Assembly: GCA_934102255.1 (NCBI GenBank)
Contig: CAKOSN010000012.1
Location: 1 to 47,223 of the forward strand
DNA: 47,223 nucleotides
Reading direction: 5' to 3'
Source of the DNA: an uncultured Bacilli bacterium
GTDB lineage: Bacteria; Bacillota_I; Bacilli_A; RF39; UBA660
This document shows positions 1 to 9,142 of this stretch, one piece after another; the first letter of the stretch is position 1, and each line of letters starts with the position of its first letter. The notes below the pieces were generated by a model, which ran no database searches, was not told the origin of the DNA, and saw only the letters and a list, made by a program, of their open reading frames with translations. A program made the position numbers and the translations under genes.

Positions 1-196
1 AACCATATTATCATAAAATCAAGATATATTATAACTCAATTTGGAGCAAAAATCTCCACACTTATTCTACACTAACTATGGCTTAATTATGCATAATAGC
101 TGAATTAGTGGAAAATTATATATTTTGACTAATTTTTTGAACTTAAACTTATATAATTTATATGATTAATATATTTTAAATTCAACAATCTGTATT
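1..196. other. Left-edge non-coding stretch
   Basis: AT-rich sequence with no ORF of note. A small TGGAG/CTCCA hairpin lies near 42-58 without a T-run, and there is a short palindrome around TTATGCATAA near 92-101. I assign no function to either. The stretch ends at the terminator of the cotD-like gene. Confidence 0.5.
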
Positions 197-218
197 AAAA
201 AAGAAGGTTACCCTTCTT
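197..218 (-). terminator. Terminator of the cotD-like gene
   Basis: Stem AAGAAGG (201-207) pairs with CCTTCTT (212-218) around a 4-nt loop and is followed on the minus strand by a T-run. The stem overlaps the last base pairs of the coding region and its stop codon, a compact arrangement repeated elsewhere in the window. Confidence 0.75.
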
Positions 219-531
219 ACATCATTCCACATTTATTATCATAAACATTGCAACAAGTATCTTCTTCACAACAAGTATACATTGGTACATAAGTATGATG
301 AATAATGTGATGATTCATAATTTTAGTATTTACTGGCACAATATGTTTAACCTCGTGATGAATTTCTCTGTGGCAGCATCTTTCTAGTGGACATTCATAA
401 ACAGGAGCCATATTACAACCATTCATACCCACGTCCATAAAATCAGCATTATTTGCTTCCATTCCCATTTTATTTGTATTCATTTTATCTGGTTGGACTC
501 CACCCATATCAAAACAACGGTTTCTTATCAT
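217..531 (-). CDS. cotD: CotD-like spore coat protein
   Basis: Small protein of 104 residues, rich in Cys, His and Met. It resembles the CotD family of inner spore coat proteins: a Cys-containing N-terminal half, then a block CCHREIHHEVKHIVPVNTK, then repeated HH pairs and a C-terminal Cys cluster (CCEEDTCC). The middle His/Val/Pro pattern is the family hallmark; this is pattern recognition, not an alignment score. I prefer the ATG at 531, which has AGAAAGGA about 9 nt upstream, over the TTG three codons earlier. The gene stands alone between its own terminator and that of ffh. A CATACACTA box upstream resembles the -10 of mother-cell sigma factors. Alternatively it could be an unrelated metal-binding Cys/His protein. 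Confidence 0.65.
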   Translation of the reverse strand: MIRNRCFDMGGVQPDKMNTNKMGMEANNADFMDVGMNGCNMAPVYECPLERCCHREIHHEVKHIVPVNTKIMNHHIIHHTYVPMYTCCEEDTCCNVYDNKCGMM

Positions 532-552
532 AAAAAACAATCCTTTCTAATG

Positions 553-561
553 TAGTGTATG
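553..561 (-). promoter_or_regulatory. Candidate SigE/SigK-type -10 of the cotD-like gene
   Basis: On the minus strand the bases read CATACACTA, which fits the known SigK -10 (CATANNNTA) and SigE -10 (CATACANT) patterns. No convincing -35 was found at the expected spacing. The implied start would lie just in front of the Shine-Dalgarno, leaving a very short leader. Weak evidence, supported mainly by the coat-protein context. Confidence 0.28.
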
Positions 562-636
562 ATTATTTTTTTCTTATTACTGGATAATTGTCCCATTTTT
601 ATTATATTCTTTATTAACCATTGTGATTTTTAAAAT

Positions 637-661
637 TAAAAAAGAAGATATTACTCTTCTT
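637..661 (-). terminator. Terminator of ffh
   Basis: AAGAAGA (642-648) pairs with TCTTCTT (655-661) around a 6-nt loop. On the minus strand it is followed by a T-rich tract. The 3' arm touches the ffh stop codon. Confidence 0.7.
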
Positions 662-1968
662 TAGAATGGCATTTTAAAGTTGCCACTAGCCATTTGTTTC
701 ATCATTTTTTGCATAGTTTCAAATTGTTTAAGGAGGCGGTTTACTTCTTCAACACTTCTGCCACAACCTTCAGCAATACGACATTTTCTAGAGGCCTTTA
801 AGATTTCAGGATGTTTTCTTTCTTCTTTTGTCATTGATAAAACGATTGCTTCAACATGTGCCATGTCTTTAGGGTCAATATTAATATTATTAAGACCAAT
901 TTGTCTAGCTTGAGGAAGCAATTTTAAGAATTTATCTAAAGGTCCAAGCTTTTTAATTTGTTTTAAATTTTTTAAGAAATCATCAAGGTCATACTCACCT
1001 TTTTTCATTTTAGCAGCTTGTTCTTCAACTTCATCAGCATCAATTACCGATTCAACTTTTTCAGCAATCGCCATAATATCGCCCATATCTAGGATACGTT
1101 CAGCCATACGTTCTGGGTCGAAAGCCATTAAACCGTCTAATTTTTCACTATCACCAATAAATTTAATTGGGACATGAGTTAAGTGTCTTACGGATAAGGC
1201 AACACCACCCTTAGTATTACCGTCCATTTTAGTTAAGATGCAACCGGTTAAATTTAGTTTATCATTAAATCCATTAATTACGTTGATAGCATCTTGTCCC
1301 ATCATAGCATCAATTACTAAGATTTCTTCATCAGGATGGGCTAAATCTTCAACATCTTTTAATTCATCCATTAAGGCATCATCAATATGAAGACGGCCGG
1401 CAGTATCGATGATAACATAATCGTTACCATTGGTTTTAGCATACTCTAGGGCATCTGTAACAATTTCAGTAACTTTTTTCTTATCTTCACTAAAAACAGG
1501 AATATTTAATTCTTTACCAACAGTTTTTAATTGGTCAATAGCAGCTGGTCTATAGATATCGCAAGCTACTAGTAAAGGTTTCTTAGCTTCTTTTTTTCTT
1601 AAATAATTAGCAAGTTTACCACTAGTTGTTGTTTTACCACTACCTTGAAGACCAACAAGCATTAAAATAGTTGGATTACCAGTTACACATAAAGGCGCTA
1701 CTTCACCACCTAAAAGCTCTACAACTTCATCCTTAACAATCTTAATAAATAACTCATCAGGTTTTAAAGATTTATCTACTTCTTGACCTAAGGCTTTCTC
1801 TTTAACATTATTAATAAATTCTTTTACTACTGTATAGTTAACATCGGCTTCTAATAGAGCCATTCTAATTTCTCTTACAGCATCATTTATATTTTCTTCT
1901 GTAATACGACCCATGCCTTTAATATTTCTAATGGCATTTGTAAGTCTATCACCCATATATTCAAACAT
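661..1968 (-). CDS. ffh: Signal recognition particle protein Ffh
   Basis: SRP54 GTPase that binds the 4.5S/scRNA and signal sequences of nascent membrane and secreted proteins and docks with FtsY at the membrane. The 435 residues are a normal length. An N-terminal helical bundle (about 1-85) is followed by the NG GTPase domain, with G1 GLQGSGKTT at about 106-114, DTAGR at 188-192 and TKMDG at 246-250. The methionine-rich M domain (about 300-435) ends in a short Met/Lys tail. The ATG at 1968 has AGGTGAT about 6 nt upstream. In Bacillus ffh usually follows ylxM and precedes rpsP; here it is monocistronic, with a terminator on each side. Confidence 0.98.
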   Translation of the reverse strand: MFEYMGDRLTNAIRNIKGMGRITEENINDAVREIRMALLEADVNYTVVKEFINNVKEKALGQEVDKSLKPDELFIKIVKDEVVELLGGEVAPLCVTGNPTILMLVGLQGSGKTTTSGKLANYLRKKEAKKPLLVACDIYRPAAIDQLKTVGKELNIPVFSEDKKKVTEIVTDALEYAKTNGNDYVIIDTAGRLHIDDALMDELKDVEDLAHPDEEILVIDAMMGQDAINVINGFNDKLNLTGCILTKMDGNTKGGVALSVRHLTHVPIKFIGDSEKLDGLMAFDPERMAERILDMGDIMAIAEKVESVIDADEVEEQAAKMKKGEYDLDDFLKNLKQIKKLGPLDKFLKLLPQARQIGLNNINIDPKDMAHVEAIVLSMTKEERKHPEILKASRKCRIAEGCGRSVEEVNRLLKQFETMQKMMKQMASGNFKMPF

Positions 1969-2036
1969 TTTCTTATCACCTAGTTAATTGTATCAAATAT
2001 AGGAAAAAATGTCTTTATTTTCTCCATATTTATCGT

Positions 2037-2063
2037 AAAAAAATGACTATTTCTAGCCATTTT
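2037..2063 (-). terminator. Terminator downstream of the zincin gene
   Basis: On the minus strand ATGGCTA (2060-2054) pairs with TAGTCAT (2049-2043), with one G-T pair and a GAAA tetraloop, followed by a run of seven T. It closes the surface protein/zincin unit and insulates ffh. Confidence 0.75.
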
Positions 2064-2154
2064 CTTTAATTTTTTTGATTTTTTTCTAATTTTATTTATT
2101 TTAGATTATGTTTTTATTTCAAATTTTATTTTTACCATTTTAATTTTATAGTTA

Positions 2155-2628
2155 TTATTTTTCACTATTTAAAATTCTTAGTAATTCTTCATGAGTAGTC
2201 TGTTTTACAAGATGAGCAAAATTATCATAATAAGAATTATTTGTTTGACCAGCAAGAAAATAAGCAACCCCTTCAAAGAGATCATCATTTGGGTAATTGC
2301 AATTACAAGATATTGAATGAATCATGTGAACTAATTCATGAATGATAACCTTGTTATACTCTTCTATTTTCTCATCTTTATGACTAGTAAATTGCCAATC
2401 GGTATAATCAAGATATACAATGTTTTTTCTATCATCTTCAATAAAGCCTGTTACATTATTATTCATGGGATAATTTAAATACTCTTCAAATTCTCTTTGA
2501 AAATCTTTAATATTTAATACTTTTACTGTTATATTTTGCTTTGACTTTAGTTTGAAGAAATCAAGTATCTTTTTAACATTATTATTTAAAATTTTAAAAA
2601 CATAATCATCATTACAGTTAATTTGCAT
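2155..2628 (-). CDS. Small zinc metallopeptidase-like protein
   Basis: A 157-residue protein with no signal peptide or membrane segment. It carries a zincin motif HELVH at 97-101 and a downstream Glu in the segment FEGVAYFLAGQ (Glu119), the arrangement expected of a gluzincin with two His and a third Glu ligand. I do not recognise the exact family; minimal zincins of this size exist in Firmicutes. The ATG has GAGGTGAG at good spacing. It lies 43 nt downstream of the surface-protein gene on the same strand and is probably co-transcribed with it. Substrate unknown; a role on its membrane-anchored neighbour is speculation, since this protein looks cytosolic. Confidence 0.6.
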   Translation of the reverse strand: MQINCNDDYVFKILNNNVKKILDFFKLKSKQNITVKVLNIKDFQREFEEYLNYPMNNNVTGFIEDDRKNIVYLDYTDWQFTSHKDEKIEEYNKVIIHELVHMIHSISCNCNYPNDDLFEGVAYFLAGQTNNSYYDNFAHLVKQTTHEELLRILNSEK

Positions 2629-2671
2629 AAATTACTCACCTCAAGTAGTACGAAAATATCTTTTATGAATT

Positions 2672-3973
2672 TTATTTACTTGCTAATTTATAAGGATTTT
2701 CAAGTGTTCCATTACCGTCTACAATAACATTTTTATCTAAAGATATAACTGGTTTTAAACCTAAGTTAGAAGTAACTTTACTATCAGCTACTACTTTTCC
2801 TTCTGTAGTAACAGAGAAATTATCAACAACATTATAATTATAAACTACTTGACTACCACTAAGAGTGTAAAAACCTACATTATCTTCTTTATTATTTAAA
2901 TAATAATTATCATAAGTAGTATTGCTAGAAGAGCCAGTATATCTTACTTCATCAATATTAATAAGTCCAACTTTGTTTTCTTCTATAGTACCACTGCATT
3001 TCAAACTAGGGGTATTATCATTTAAAATTCTTTGATATGAGTTAAAGAATTTACCATCGATTGTTTCTAAGTAATAAGCATTTTCATTACAAAATTTACT
3101 GGTTACAATATAATTATCTATATTACTTAAATTAGAACTATACCAGCTATTTAACTTTTCTAAAGCTGTACTTTTACTTAAAAGGGCATTATTTCCATAT
3201 TCTTGGTTGTCAATTTTACTACGAAAAGCACTAGTTAAAGCATTGTTATTGCTAATAAGTCTTACACTTCCATCGCCATTAATACGCATTATTCTAAATA
3301 AAATATTATTTAAAGATACGTAATTATTATTAACATCACCTCTAAAAATATAAGATAAGCCATCATCATCTTCACTCATAAATAAACCGCTTTCAGTAAA
3401 ATTATTTAGATAATCACCCTCAATGGCTTTATTTACTTCATTAGTTTCTAAGATAATATCTTTAAAAGTTTTTTGCTCTTTTTTTCTTATTTCTTTATAA
3501 GTCATGATGTTAGCACTCATCCCATAAGTATCATTATCACCTAAGTTAGTAATAACGATATCATAAGTTAAAGTTTCTTTAACATCTATTTCTTTAGTTT
3601 TTAAGATTTCGGTATCCATATTACCAAGATAATCTTGGTAAACAATCATACCGTCTTTATCAACTAGTTTAACTTCCATTTTATCATTATGCTTATTGAT
3701 ATCCATTAAAGAAATACTTACAAAAGTGGCACTATTTGACACATTAGTTATAGTTAAGTGCTTTACTATACTTTCTTTATTTCCTAAATAATTAGTTTCA
3801 AAATAATTACCGTCTTTATAATTAATACTAAAAGTTTCATCAGCCAAAATTAAAGAAGAATCTGGTACTTCTTCTTTAGTATTATAAACGTAGGCACGGG
3901 AGACGCAAAAACCTGATAACATTATTACCAATGCAATAATAACTATACCGATTTTTGTACTTATCCTCTTCAT
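2672..3973 (-). CDS. Membrane-anchored extracellular protein with DUF6273-like segment
   Basis: A 433-residue protein whose N-terminal hydrophobic segment (about 8-27) follows Lys/Arg, so it is secreted or anchored by a signal-anchor. The first part (about 45-170) looks like a beta-rich domain. The second part contains YIFRGDVNNNYVSLNNILF, RIMRINGDGSVRLI and a C-terminal GLKPVISLDKNVIVDGNG. I recognise these from surface proteins of uncultured Bacilli and relate them to DUF6273-type domains. The function is unknown. The ATG is preceded by GGGGTAAG. A TATACT -10 lies about 35 nt upstream with only a poor -35. It is the first gene of a two-gene unit with the small zincin. Confidence 0.7.
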   Translation of the reverse strand: MKRISTKIGIVIIALVIMLSGFCVSRAYVYNTKEEVPDSSLILADETFSINYKDGNYFETNYLGNKESIVKHLTITNVSNSATFVSISLMDINKHNDKMEVKLVDKDGMIVYQDYLGNMDTEILKTKEIDVKETLTYDIVITNLGDNDTYGMSANIMTYKEIRKKEQKTFKDIILETNEVNKAIEGDYLNNFTESGLFMSEDDDGLSYIFRGDVNNNYVSLNNILFRIMRINGDGSVRLISNNNALTSAFRSKIDNQEYGNNALLSKSTALEKLNSWYSSNLSNIDNYIVTSKFCNENAYYLETIDGKFFNSYQRILNDNTPSLKCSGTIEENKVGLINIDEVRYTGSSSNTTYDNYYLNNKEDNVGFYTLSGSQVVYNYNVVDNFSVTTEGKVVADSKVTSNLGLKPVISLDKNVIVDGNGTLENPYKLASK

Positions 3974-4144
3974 AACTTACCCCGACCATTTCCATAACTA
4001 AAGTATAACAATTTACTTAAAATAAATCAATCAATTTTCTAATTTCTTACAAATTTTTTCATGTTTTTTCCTAAGTTTACATTTTATTTTAAGGTTTAAG
4101 ACGTTTCAAACTTAAATTTACTATAAATAAATTTTTGGAGTAAG

Positions 4145-4180
4145 AAAAAAAGCAGATTACATTTTCAAAAATCTACCTTT
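4145..4180 (-). terminator. Terminator of dnaJ
   Basis: An 11-bp stem, with two G-T pairs, joins 4170-4180 to 4048+100-4158 (that is, 4148-4158) around an 11-nt loop. On the minus strand it is followed by TTTTTT. It lies about 30 nt past the dnaJ stop codon. Confidence 0.75.
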
Positions 4181-4208
4181 AATCTTATTTATTTTATAGA
4201 ATTAATAA

Positions 4209-5357
4209 CTAATTATTCATGTATTTTTGCATTGTTTTAAATTCAGGGTTAGTTTCTAAATCAGTATCAGCTAAAGACTTAAATAGTTGTTTTTGTTCTC
4301 TATCTAATTTTGTAGGTATCATAACATTAATGATAACATACATATCGCCTTTGCGACCGGTGTTTGGATTGGCAACGCCTTTACCTTTAATACGCATCTT
4401 AGTGTCATTTTGAGTACCCGCATCTATTTGTAAAACTAAGTTACCATAAATAGTTGGGATTTCCTTTTTGCATCCTAAAACGGCTTCGGTAATAGTAATA
4501 GGTAAATCCATATAAATATCATTTTCTTCACGTTTAAAGATTGGATGTTCTTTAACGACAAATTCAATGTAGATATCACCGTTTGGACCGCCATTAGTAC
4601 CACTTGAACCTTTACCTGTAATTCTTAATTGTGTGCCATTATCAACACCGGCTGGAACTTCGACTTCAATATCTTTACGCGCTTGGCATTTACCTTCACC
4701 ATGACATTTAGTACATGTTCTAGAAAATGTCTTACCGGTTCCTTCACAATCAGGACAAGTAGTTTCCGTTTGGAAAGTACCAAACATTGTTCTTTGGGCT
4801 TGAGTTACTCTACCACGGCCATTACAAGTTGAACATTTTTTACTATCGAAACCACCTTCACCGTTACATTCATCACATTTTTCGTTTAAGTTAACGTTAA
4901 TAGTTTTGTGAGTTCCAAAAACAGCTTCTTCAAATGTTAAATTGATTCTTACTAAAGAGTCTTCACCCTTAGTTGCTCTAGCACCACGACTTCTTGAACC
5001 GCTAAAGCCACCGAAAGAGCCACCAAAGGCACCGCCGAATAAATCACGGAAGATATCATCAGTATCAAATGATGAGAAACCACCACCAAAACCGCCAAAA
5101 CCACCTTGACCAGCACCGGCACCACCGTTTTCAAAAGCAGCTGAACCAAATTGGTCGTAAGTTTTACGTTTTTCAGCATCACCTAAAATGGAATATGCTT
5201 CTCCTATTTCCTTAAATTTTTCTTCAGCTCCGGGTTCTTTATTGATATCTGGATGATATTTTTTAGCAAGTTTACGGAAAGCTGACTTAATTTCATCCTG
5301 AGTAGCAGTTTTACTAACCCCTAAAATCTCATAATAATCTTTATTACTTGCTGCCAT
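4209..5357 (-). CDS. dnaJ: Chaperone protein DnaJ
   Basis: Hsp40 co-chaperone that stimulates DnaK ATP hydrolysis and delivers substrates. At 382 residues it is full length. The J domain (about 7-70) has HPD at 35-37, followed by a Gly/Phe-rich linker. The zinc-binding region has four CxxCxGxG repeats (CDECNGEG, CSTCNGRG, CPDCEGTG, CTKCHGEG), then the C-terminal substrate-binding domains. The start lies inside the 3' end of pepF, overlapping it by 14 nt. Its only good Shine-Dalgarno (AGAGG) is about 12 nt away, so translational coupling to pepF is likely. Unusually, pepF and a terminator separate it from dnaK. Confidence 0.98.
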   Translation of the reverse strand: MAASNKDYYEILGVSKTATQDEIKSAFRKLAKKYHPDINKEPGAEEKFKEIGEAYSILGDAEKRKTYDQFGSAAFENGGAGAGQGGFGGFGGGFSSFDTDDIFRDLFGGAFGGSFGGFSGSRSRGARATKGEDSLVRINLTFEEAVFGTHKTINVNLNEKCDECNGEGGFDSKKCSTCNGRGRVTQAQRTMFGTFQTETTCPDCEGTGKTFSRTCTKCHGEGKCQARKDIEVEVPAGVDNGTQLRITGKGSSGTNGGPNGDIYIEFVVKEHPIFKREENDIYMDLPITITEAVLGCKKEIPTIYGNLVLQIDAGTQNDTKMRIKGKGVANPNTGRKGDMYVIINVMIPTKLDREQKQLFKSLADTDLETNPEFKTMQKYMNN

Positions 5358-7146
5358 TATTAATCATTTCCTCTCTTAATTTTTTTGCCATAGTTAATCT
5401 ATCTTTAAACATCTTTACAGCATCGTCTATAACAGTGGTTTTGCGCATATCAATACCACATTTAGCTAAAATATTTAATGGATAGTCAGAACCACCCGAC
5501 TTTAAGAAATTCAAGTAATTTTCTAAAGCGCCTTCTTTATTATTTAAAATATCATTAGCAATTTTTATAGCGCAGCTAAATCCGGTTGCATATTTATAAA
5601 CATAAAATGGAGTATAAAAATGAGGAATTCTTGACCATTCATAGCCTATTTCTTCATCATTAACTATATTTTTATAATATAACTTATTTAAATTATAATA
5701 AGTTTCATATAATTTTTCAGTAGTCAATGGTACTTCATCTTTATCCATTTCATGAACTAAATATTCAAATTCAGCAAATTGGGTTTGACGATAAACAGTT
5801 GCTCTAAATTCATCTAGGAATTTAGTTATATAGAATAATTTTTCTTCATTAGTTTTAGCATTCTTAATCATGTATTCATTAAGTAAAACTTCATTTACAG
5901 TAGATGCTATTTCAGCTAAAAATATTGGATAGCTACTATTAGTATATGTTTGGTTTTTATCTGAATAGTAAGAATGCATAGCATGACCTAATTCATGGAT
6001 TACAGTCGAAACAGAAGTATAATCTCCTTCAAAGTTTACAGAAACATAAGGAGTTATGCCATAAACGCCCCACTCGTAAGCGCCACTTCTTTTACCGTCA
6101 TTAGGATACTTATCAATAGAACGGTTATTAAACATCTTAGAAATATCTTCTATATAAGTTTTACCAAGAGGTTTTAAAGCTTCTAAAATGGTATCTCTGG
6201 CTTCATCAAAAGTATATTTTTTGCTCTTAATATTACACAATTCTACATAAACATCATACATGTGTAACTCATCGTAGCCTAGAAACTCGCGGCGAAAATC
6301 TAAATAATCATATAAAGAGCCTAAGTTTTTATGAATAGCCCCTATTAAGTTTAGATAAACTTCTTTATCAATATTATCTTCATAAAGGCTGTATTCCATA
6401 CTTGATGAAAAGTTTCTAATTTTAGCAATCAAATTATCTTCCTTAACTTGGCTTTTATAAAGGGATGCTAAAGTATTCTTATGGTCTTCATAAAAGGTAT
6501 AATACTTTTTAAAGGCATCTTTACGTACTTCTCTATCTTTATCAATCATAAAGTTAGAATAGTTACTATGATTTAAAGGTACTTTTTTACCGTCTTTTAC
6601 GACATCAGCAAATTTAACATCAGCATTATCTAAATTGCCAAAAGCATCATCGCCTGTACCTAAAATGGTTTCAAAACTAGCAATTATTTGCTCTTCTTTT
6701 TCACTTAAAGTACATTTTTTATAGCGATATAAACATTCTAAGCCGAAGGCATATTCTTCTAACTTAGCATTTTTCTTAATAAGCTCTTTTATAGTTTCAT
6801 AATCAGTGCTTAGTAACTCATTTTTAGTGAATGCCAATTCTTGTGTAACTTTTGTAAGTAAGCTTTCAGCTTTCTCTTTATATTTTTTACCTTCGGTAGC
6901 ATTGGCATCTTGATAATGATATAGATAAGAATATTTATAAATTTTACCTAGAAAAATAGATAATTCATCATTAGTCTTTAAATACGTATATAGTGTATTT
7001 TCATCATCTAAAATATGGCCTTTCATGGCTTTTATTGCCTCAATTTTAGCTAAAACCCCTTGATAGGCTTTATTATACTCAGTATCATTTTTAAATATTT
7101 TGGTTAAATCCCATGTATCTTCTTTGTTTATTTGGCTTCTTTCCAT
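5344..7146 (-). CDS. pepF: Oligoendopeptidase F (peptidase family M3B)
   Basis: Cytosolic zinc endopeptidase that cleaves oligopeptides, with a role in peptide recycling. The 600 residues match PepF. Zinc ligands are in HELGH (384-388) and Glu412 in the segment FLAEIAST, with Glu385 as the catalytic base. The conserved YEWG..GITPYVSVNF stretch sits just before the active site. The ATG at 7146 has AAGGAGAA at ideal spacing. The gene lies between dnaK and dnaJ, after the dnaK terminator. The 157-nt gap carries a possible TATAAT on the minus strand but no clear -35, so it may have its own promoter. Downstream overlap with dnaJ implies that the two are co-expressed. Confidence 0.95.
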   Translation of the reverse strand: MERSQINKEDTWDLTKIFKNDTEYNKAYQGVLAKIEAIKAMKGHILDDENTLYTYLKTNDELSIFLGKIYKYSYLYHYQDANATEGKKYKEKAESLLTKVTQELAFTKNELLSTDYETIKELIKKNAKLEEYAFGLECLYRYKKCTLSEKEEQIIASFETILGTGDDAFGNLDNADVKFADVVKDGKKVPLNHSNYSNFMIDKDREVRKDAFKKYYTFYEDHKNTLASLYKSQVKEDNLIAKIRNFSSSMEYSLYEDNIDKEVYLNLIGAIHKNLGSLYDYLDFRREFLGYDELHMYDVYVELCNIKSKKYTFDEARDTILEALKPLGKTYIEDISKMFNNRSIDKYPNDGKRSGAYEWGVYGITPYVSVNFEGDYTSVSTVIHELGHAMHSYYSDKNQTYTNSSYPIFLAEIASTVNEVLLNEYMIKNAKTNEEKLFYITKFLDEFRATVYRQTQFAEFEYLVHEMDKDEVPLTTEKLYETYYNLNKLYYKNIVNDEEIGYEWSRIPHFYTPFYVYKYATGFSCAIKIANDILNNKEGALENYLNFLKSGGSDYPLNILAKCGIDMRKTTVIDDAVKMFKDRLTMAKKLREEMINNGSK

Positions 7147-7262
7147 TCCTGTTCTCCTTATATCTGAAACTTAAATTTCTACATAACTAATTTTATATAA
7201 TATTAAACTAATTATAACAATTTATATTTGTACTAATATTTAGTATTTAATCTTATAGTAGT

Positions 7263-7288
7263 AAAAGTTCTAGTCGCCTAGAACTTTT
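7263..7288 (-). terminator. Hairpin terminator after dnaK
   Basis: A perfect 11-bp stem joins AAAAGTTCTAG (7263-7273) to CTAGAACTTTT (7278-7288) around a 4-nt loop. The Ts lie within the stem rather than after it, so termination may be partial. Read-through would let pepF and dnaJ share heat-shock control. Confidence 0.75.
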
Positions 7289-7303
7289 AAACTCTATTAT
7301 TTA

Positions 7304-9130
7304 TTATTTTTCTTCGTATTTAGCTTCTTTTACATCATCTTTAGAATCATTTGCTGTGTTATTTGTATCAGCACTATTAGCATTTTGATTTTGCTTTGCA
7401 GCTTCTTGATATACTTTTTCGGCATACTTCATAGCAACATCATTTAATTCTTTAGTCTTAGCTTTAATATCATCAACGTTATCAGAATTCATAACATTTC
7501 TTAATTCAGCAATTTTATCTTCTGCTGATTTCTTATCGTCATCAGATACTTTACCTTCTAAGTCTTTTAATGATTTTTCAGTTTGGAAGATAGCAGCATC
7601 AGCTTCGTTCTTAGCTTCGGCTAGAGATTTTCTCTTATCATCGGCTTCTTTATTAGCTTCAGCTTCTTTTCTCATCTTTTCAATTTCTTCATCACTTAAG
7701 TTAGTTGATGATGTAATTGTAATTGATTGTTCTTTATTAGTTCCTAAATCTTTGGCAGTTACATGAACGATACCGTTAGCATCAATATCAAATTTAACTT
7801 CGATTTGTGGAATACCACGAGGTGCAGCTGGAATACTATCTAGACGGAAGTTTCCTAAAGTCTTGTTATCTGAGGCCATTGGTCTTTCACCTTGTAATAC
7901 ATGAATATCTACAGCTGGTTGATTATCAACAGCAGTTGAGAATACTTGTGATTTACTTGTTGGGATAGTTGTATTTCTTGGAATTAAGACAGTCATAACA
8001 TCACCCATAGTTTCGATACCTAGTGATAATGGTGTTACATCTAATAATACTAAGTCATCAACTTCACCAGTTAAGACACCACCTTGGATAGCAGCACCCA
8101 TAGCAACAACTTCATCGGGGTTAACTTCTTTAGAAGGTTCTTTACCTAATTCTCTCTTAACTAATTCTTGGATATATGGAATTCTTGTTGAACCACCAAC
8201 TAACAATACTTTATCAATATCATTTGCTGTAAGTTTAGCATCTTTAAGAGCTTTTCTAACGGCATCTAATGTAGAATCAAATAAGTCTTTATTTAAATCT
8301 TCAAATTTAGCACGGTTTAATGTTACATTTAAATGTAATGGACCTTCATCACTTTGAGCAATAAATGGAATTGAAATTTCAGCACTCATCATACCAGATA
8401 AGTCTTTTTTAGCTTTTTCAGCAGCATCTTTAATACGTTGCATTGCCATTTTATCTTTAGATAAGTCAATACCATTTTCTTTTTTGAATTCAGATACTAA
8501 GTAATCCATAATTCTTTGGTCGAAATCATCGCCACCTAAATGGTTATTACCAGCAGTTGATTTAACTTCGAAAACACCATCACCTAAATCTAGGATTGAT
8601 ACATCGAATGTACCACCACCTAAGTCGTATACAAGAACTGTATGAGTCTTTTCTTGTTTATCAATACCATAAGCAAGAGCAGCAGCTGTTGGTTCATTAA
8701 TAATTCTTTCAACATCTAAACCAGCAATCTTACCGGCATTCTTAGTTGCTTGTCTTTGAGCATCATTAAAGTATGCAGGAACTGTAATAACAGCTTTAGT
8801 AACTTTTTCACCTAAGTAAGACTCAGCATCGCTCTTAAGTTTCATTAAAATCTTAGCAGAAATTTCTTCTGGTGAATACTTACGACCATTAATTTCAACT
8901 TTTTCATCAGTACCCATTTTTCTCTTGATACTTGAAACAGTATTTTTAACATTAGTAACGGCTTGACGTTTTGCAGTTTCACCTACTAATTCTTCATCGC
9001 CTTTAATAGCGAAAACACTTGGAGTTGTTCTATTACCTTCTGGATTAGTAATTACGTGAGGAACTCCACCCTCTAGCACAGCAACACAAGAGTTTGTTGT
9101 ACCTAAATCTATACCTATAATTTTACTCAT
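7304..9130 (-). CDS. dnaK: Chaperone protein DnaK (Hsp70)
   Basis: ATP-dependent Hsp70 chaperone working with DnaJ and GrpE. At 608 residues it is full length. The nucleotide-binding domain begins with IGIDLGTTNSCVAV and contains DLGGGTFDVS and the conserved VNPDEVVAMGAAIQGG. The substrate-binding domain follows, with DVTPLSLGIET at its start. The helical lid ends in a Lys/Glu/Asn-rich tail. The stop of grpE is 12 nt upstream, and TAGGAGAG lies ahead of the ATG. It is the third gene of hrcA-grpE-dnaK and is therefore expected to be repressed by HrcA through the CIRCE sites upstream of hrcA. Confidence 0.99.
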   Translation of the reverse strand: MSKIIGIDLGTTNSCVAVLEGGVPHVITNPEGNRTTPSVFAIKGDEELVGETAKRQAVTNVKNTVSSIKRKMGTDEKVEINGRKYSPEEISAKILMKLKSDAESYLGEKVTKAVITVPAYFNDAQRQATKNAGKIAGLDVERIINEPTAAALAYGIDKQEKTHTVLVYDLGGGTFDVSILDLGDGVFEVKSTAGNNHLGGDDFDQRIMDYLVSEFKKENGIDLSKDKMAMQRIKDAAEKAKKDLSGMMSAEISIPFIAQSDEGPLHLNVTLNRAKFEDLNKDLFDSTLDAVRKALKDAKLTANDIDKVLLVGGSTRIPYIQELVKRELGKEPSKEVNPDEVVAMGAAIQGGVLTGEVDDLVLLDVTPLSLGIETMGDVMTVLIPRNTTIPTSKSQVFSTAVDNQPAVDIHVLQGERPMASDNKTLGNFRLDSIPAAPRGIPQIEVKFDIDANGIVHVTAKDLGTNKEQSITITSSTNLSDEEIEKMRKEAEANKEADDKRKSLAEAKNEADAAIFQTEKSLKDLEGKVSDDDKKSAEDKIAELRNVMNSDNVDDIKAKTKELNDVAMKYAEKVYQEAAKQNQNANSADTNNTANDSKDDVKEAKYEEK

Positions 9131-9142
9131 GATTAATCTCTC

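Noticed and set aside
4952..5182. Minus-strand ORF rich in Val and Leu inside dnaJ
   Set aside because: Shifted-frame reading of the DnaJ Gly/Phe-rich linker.
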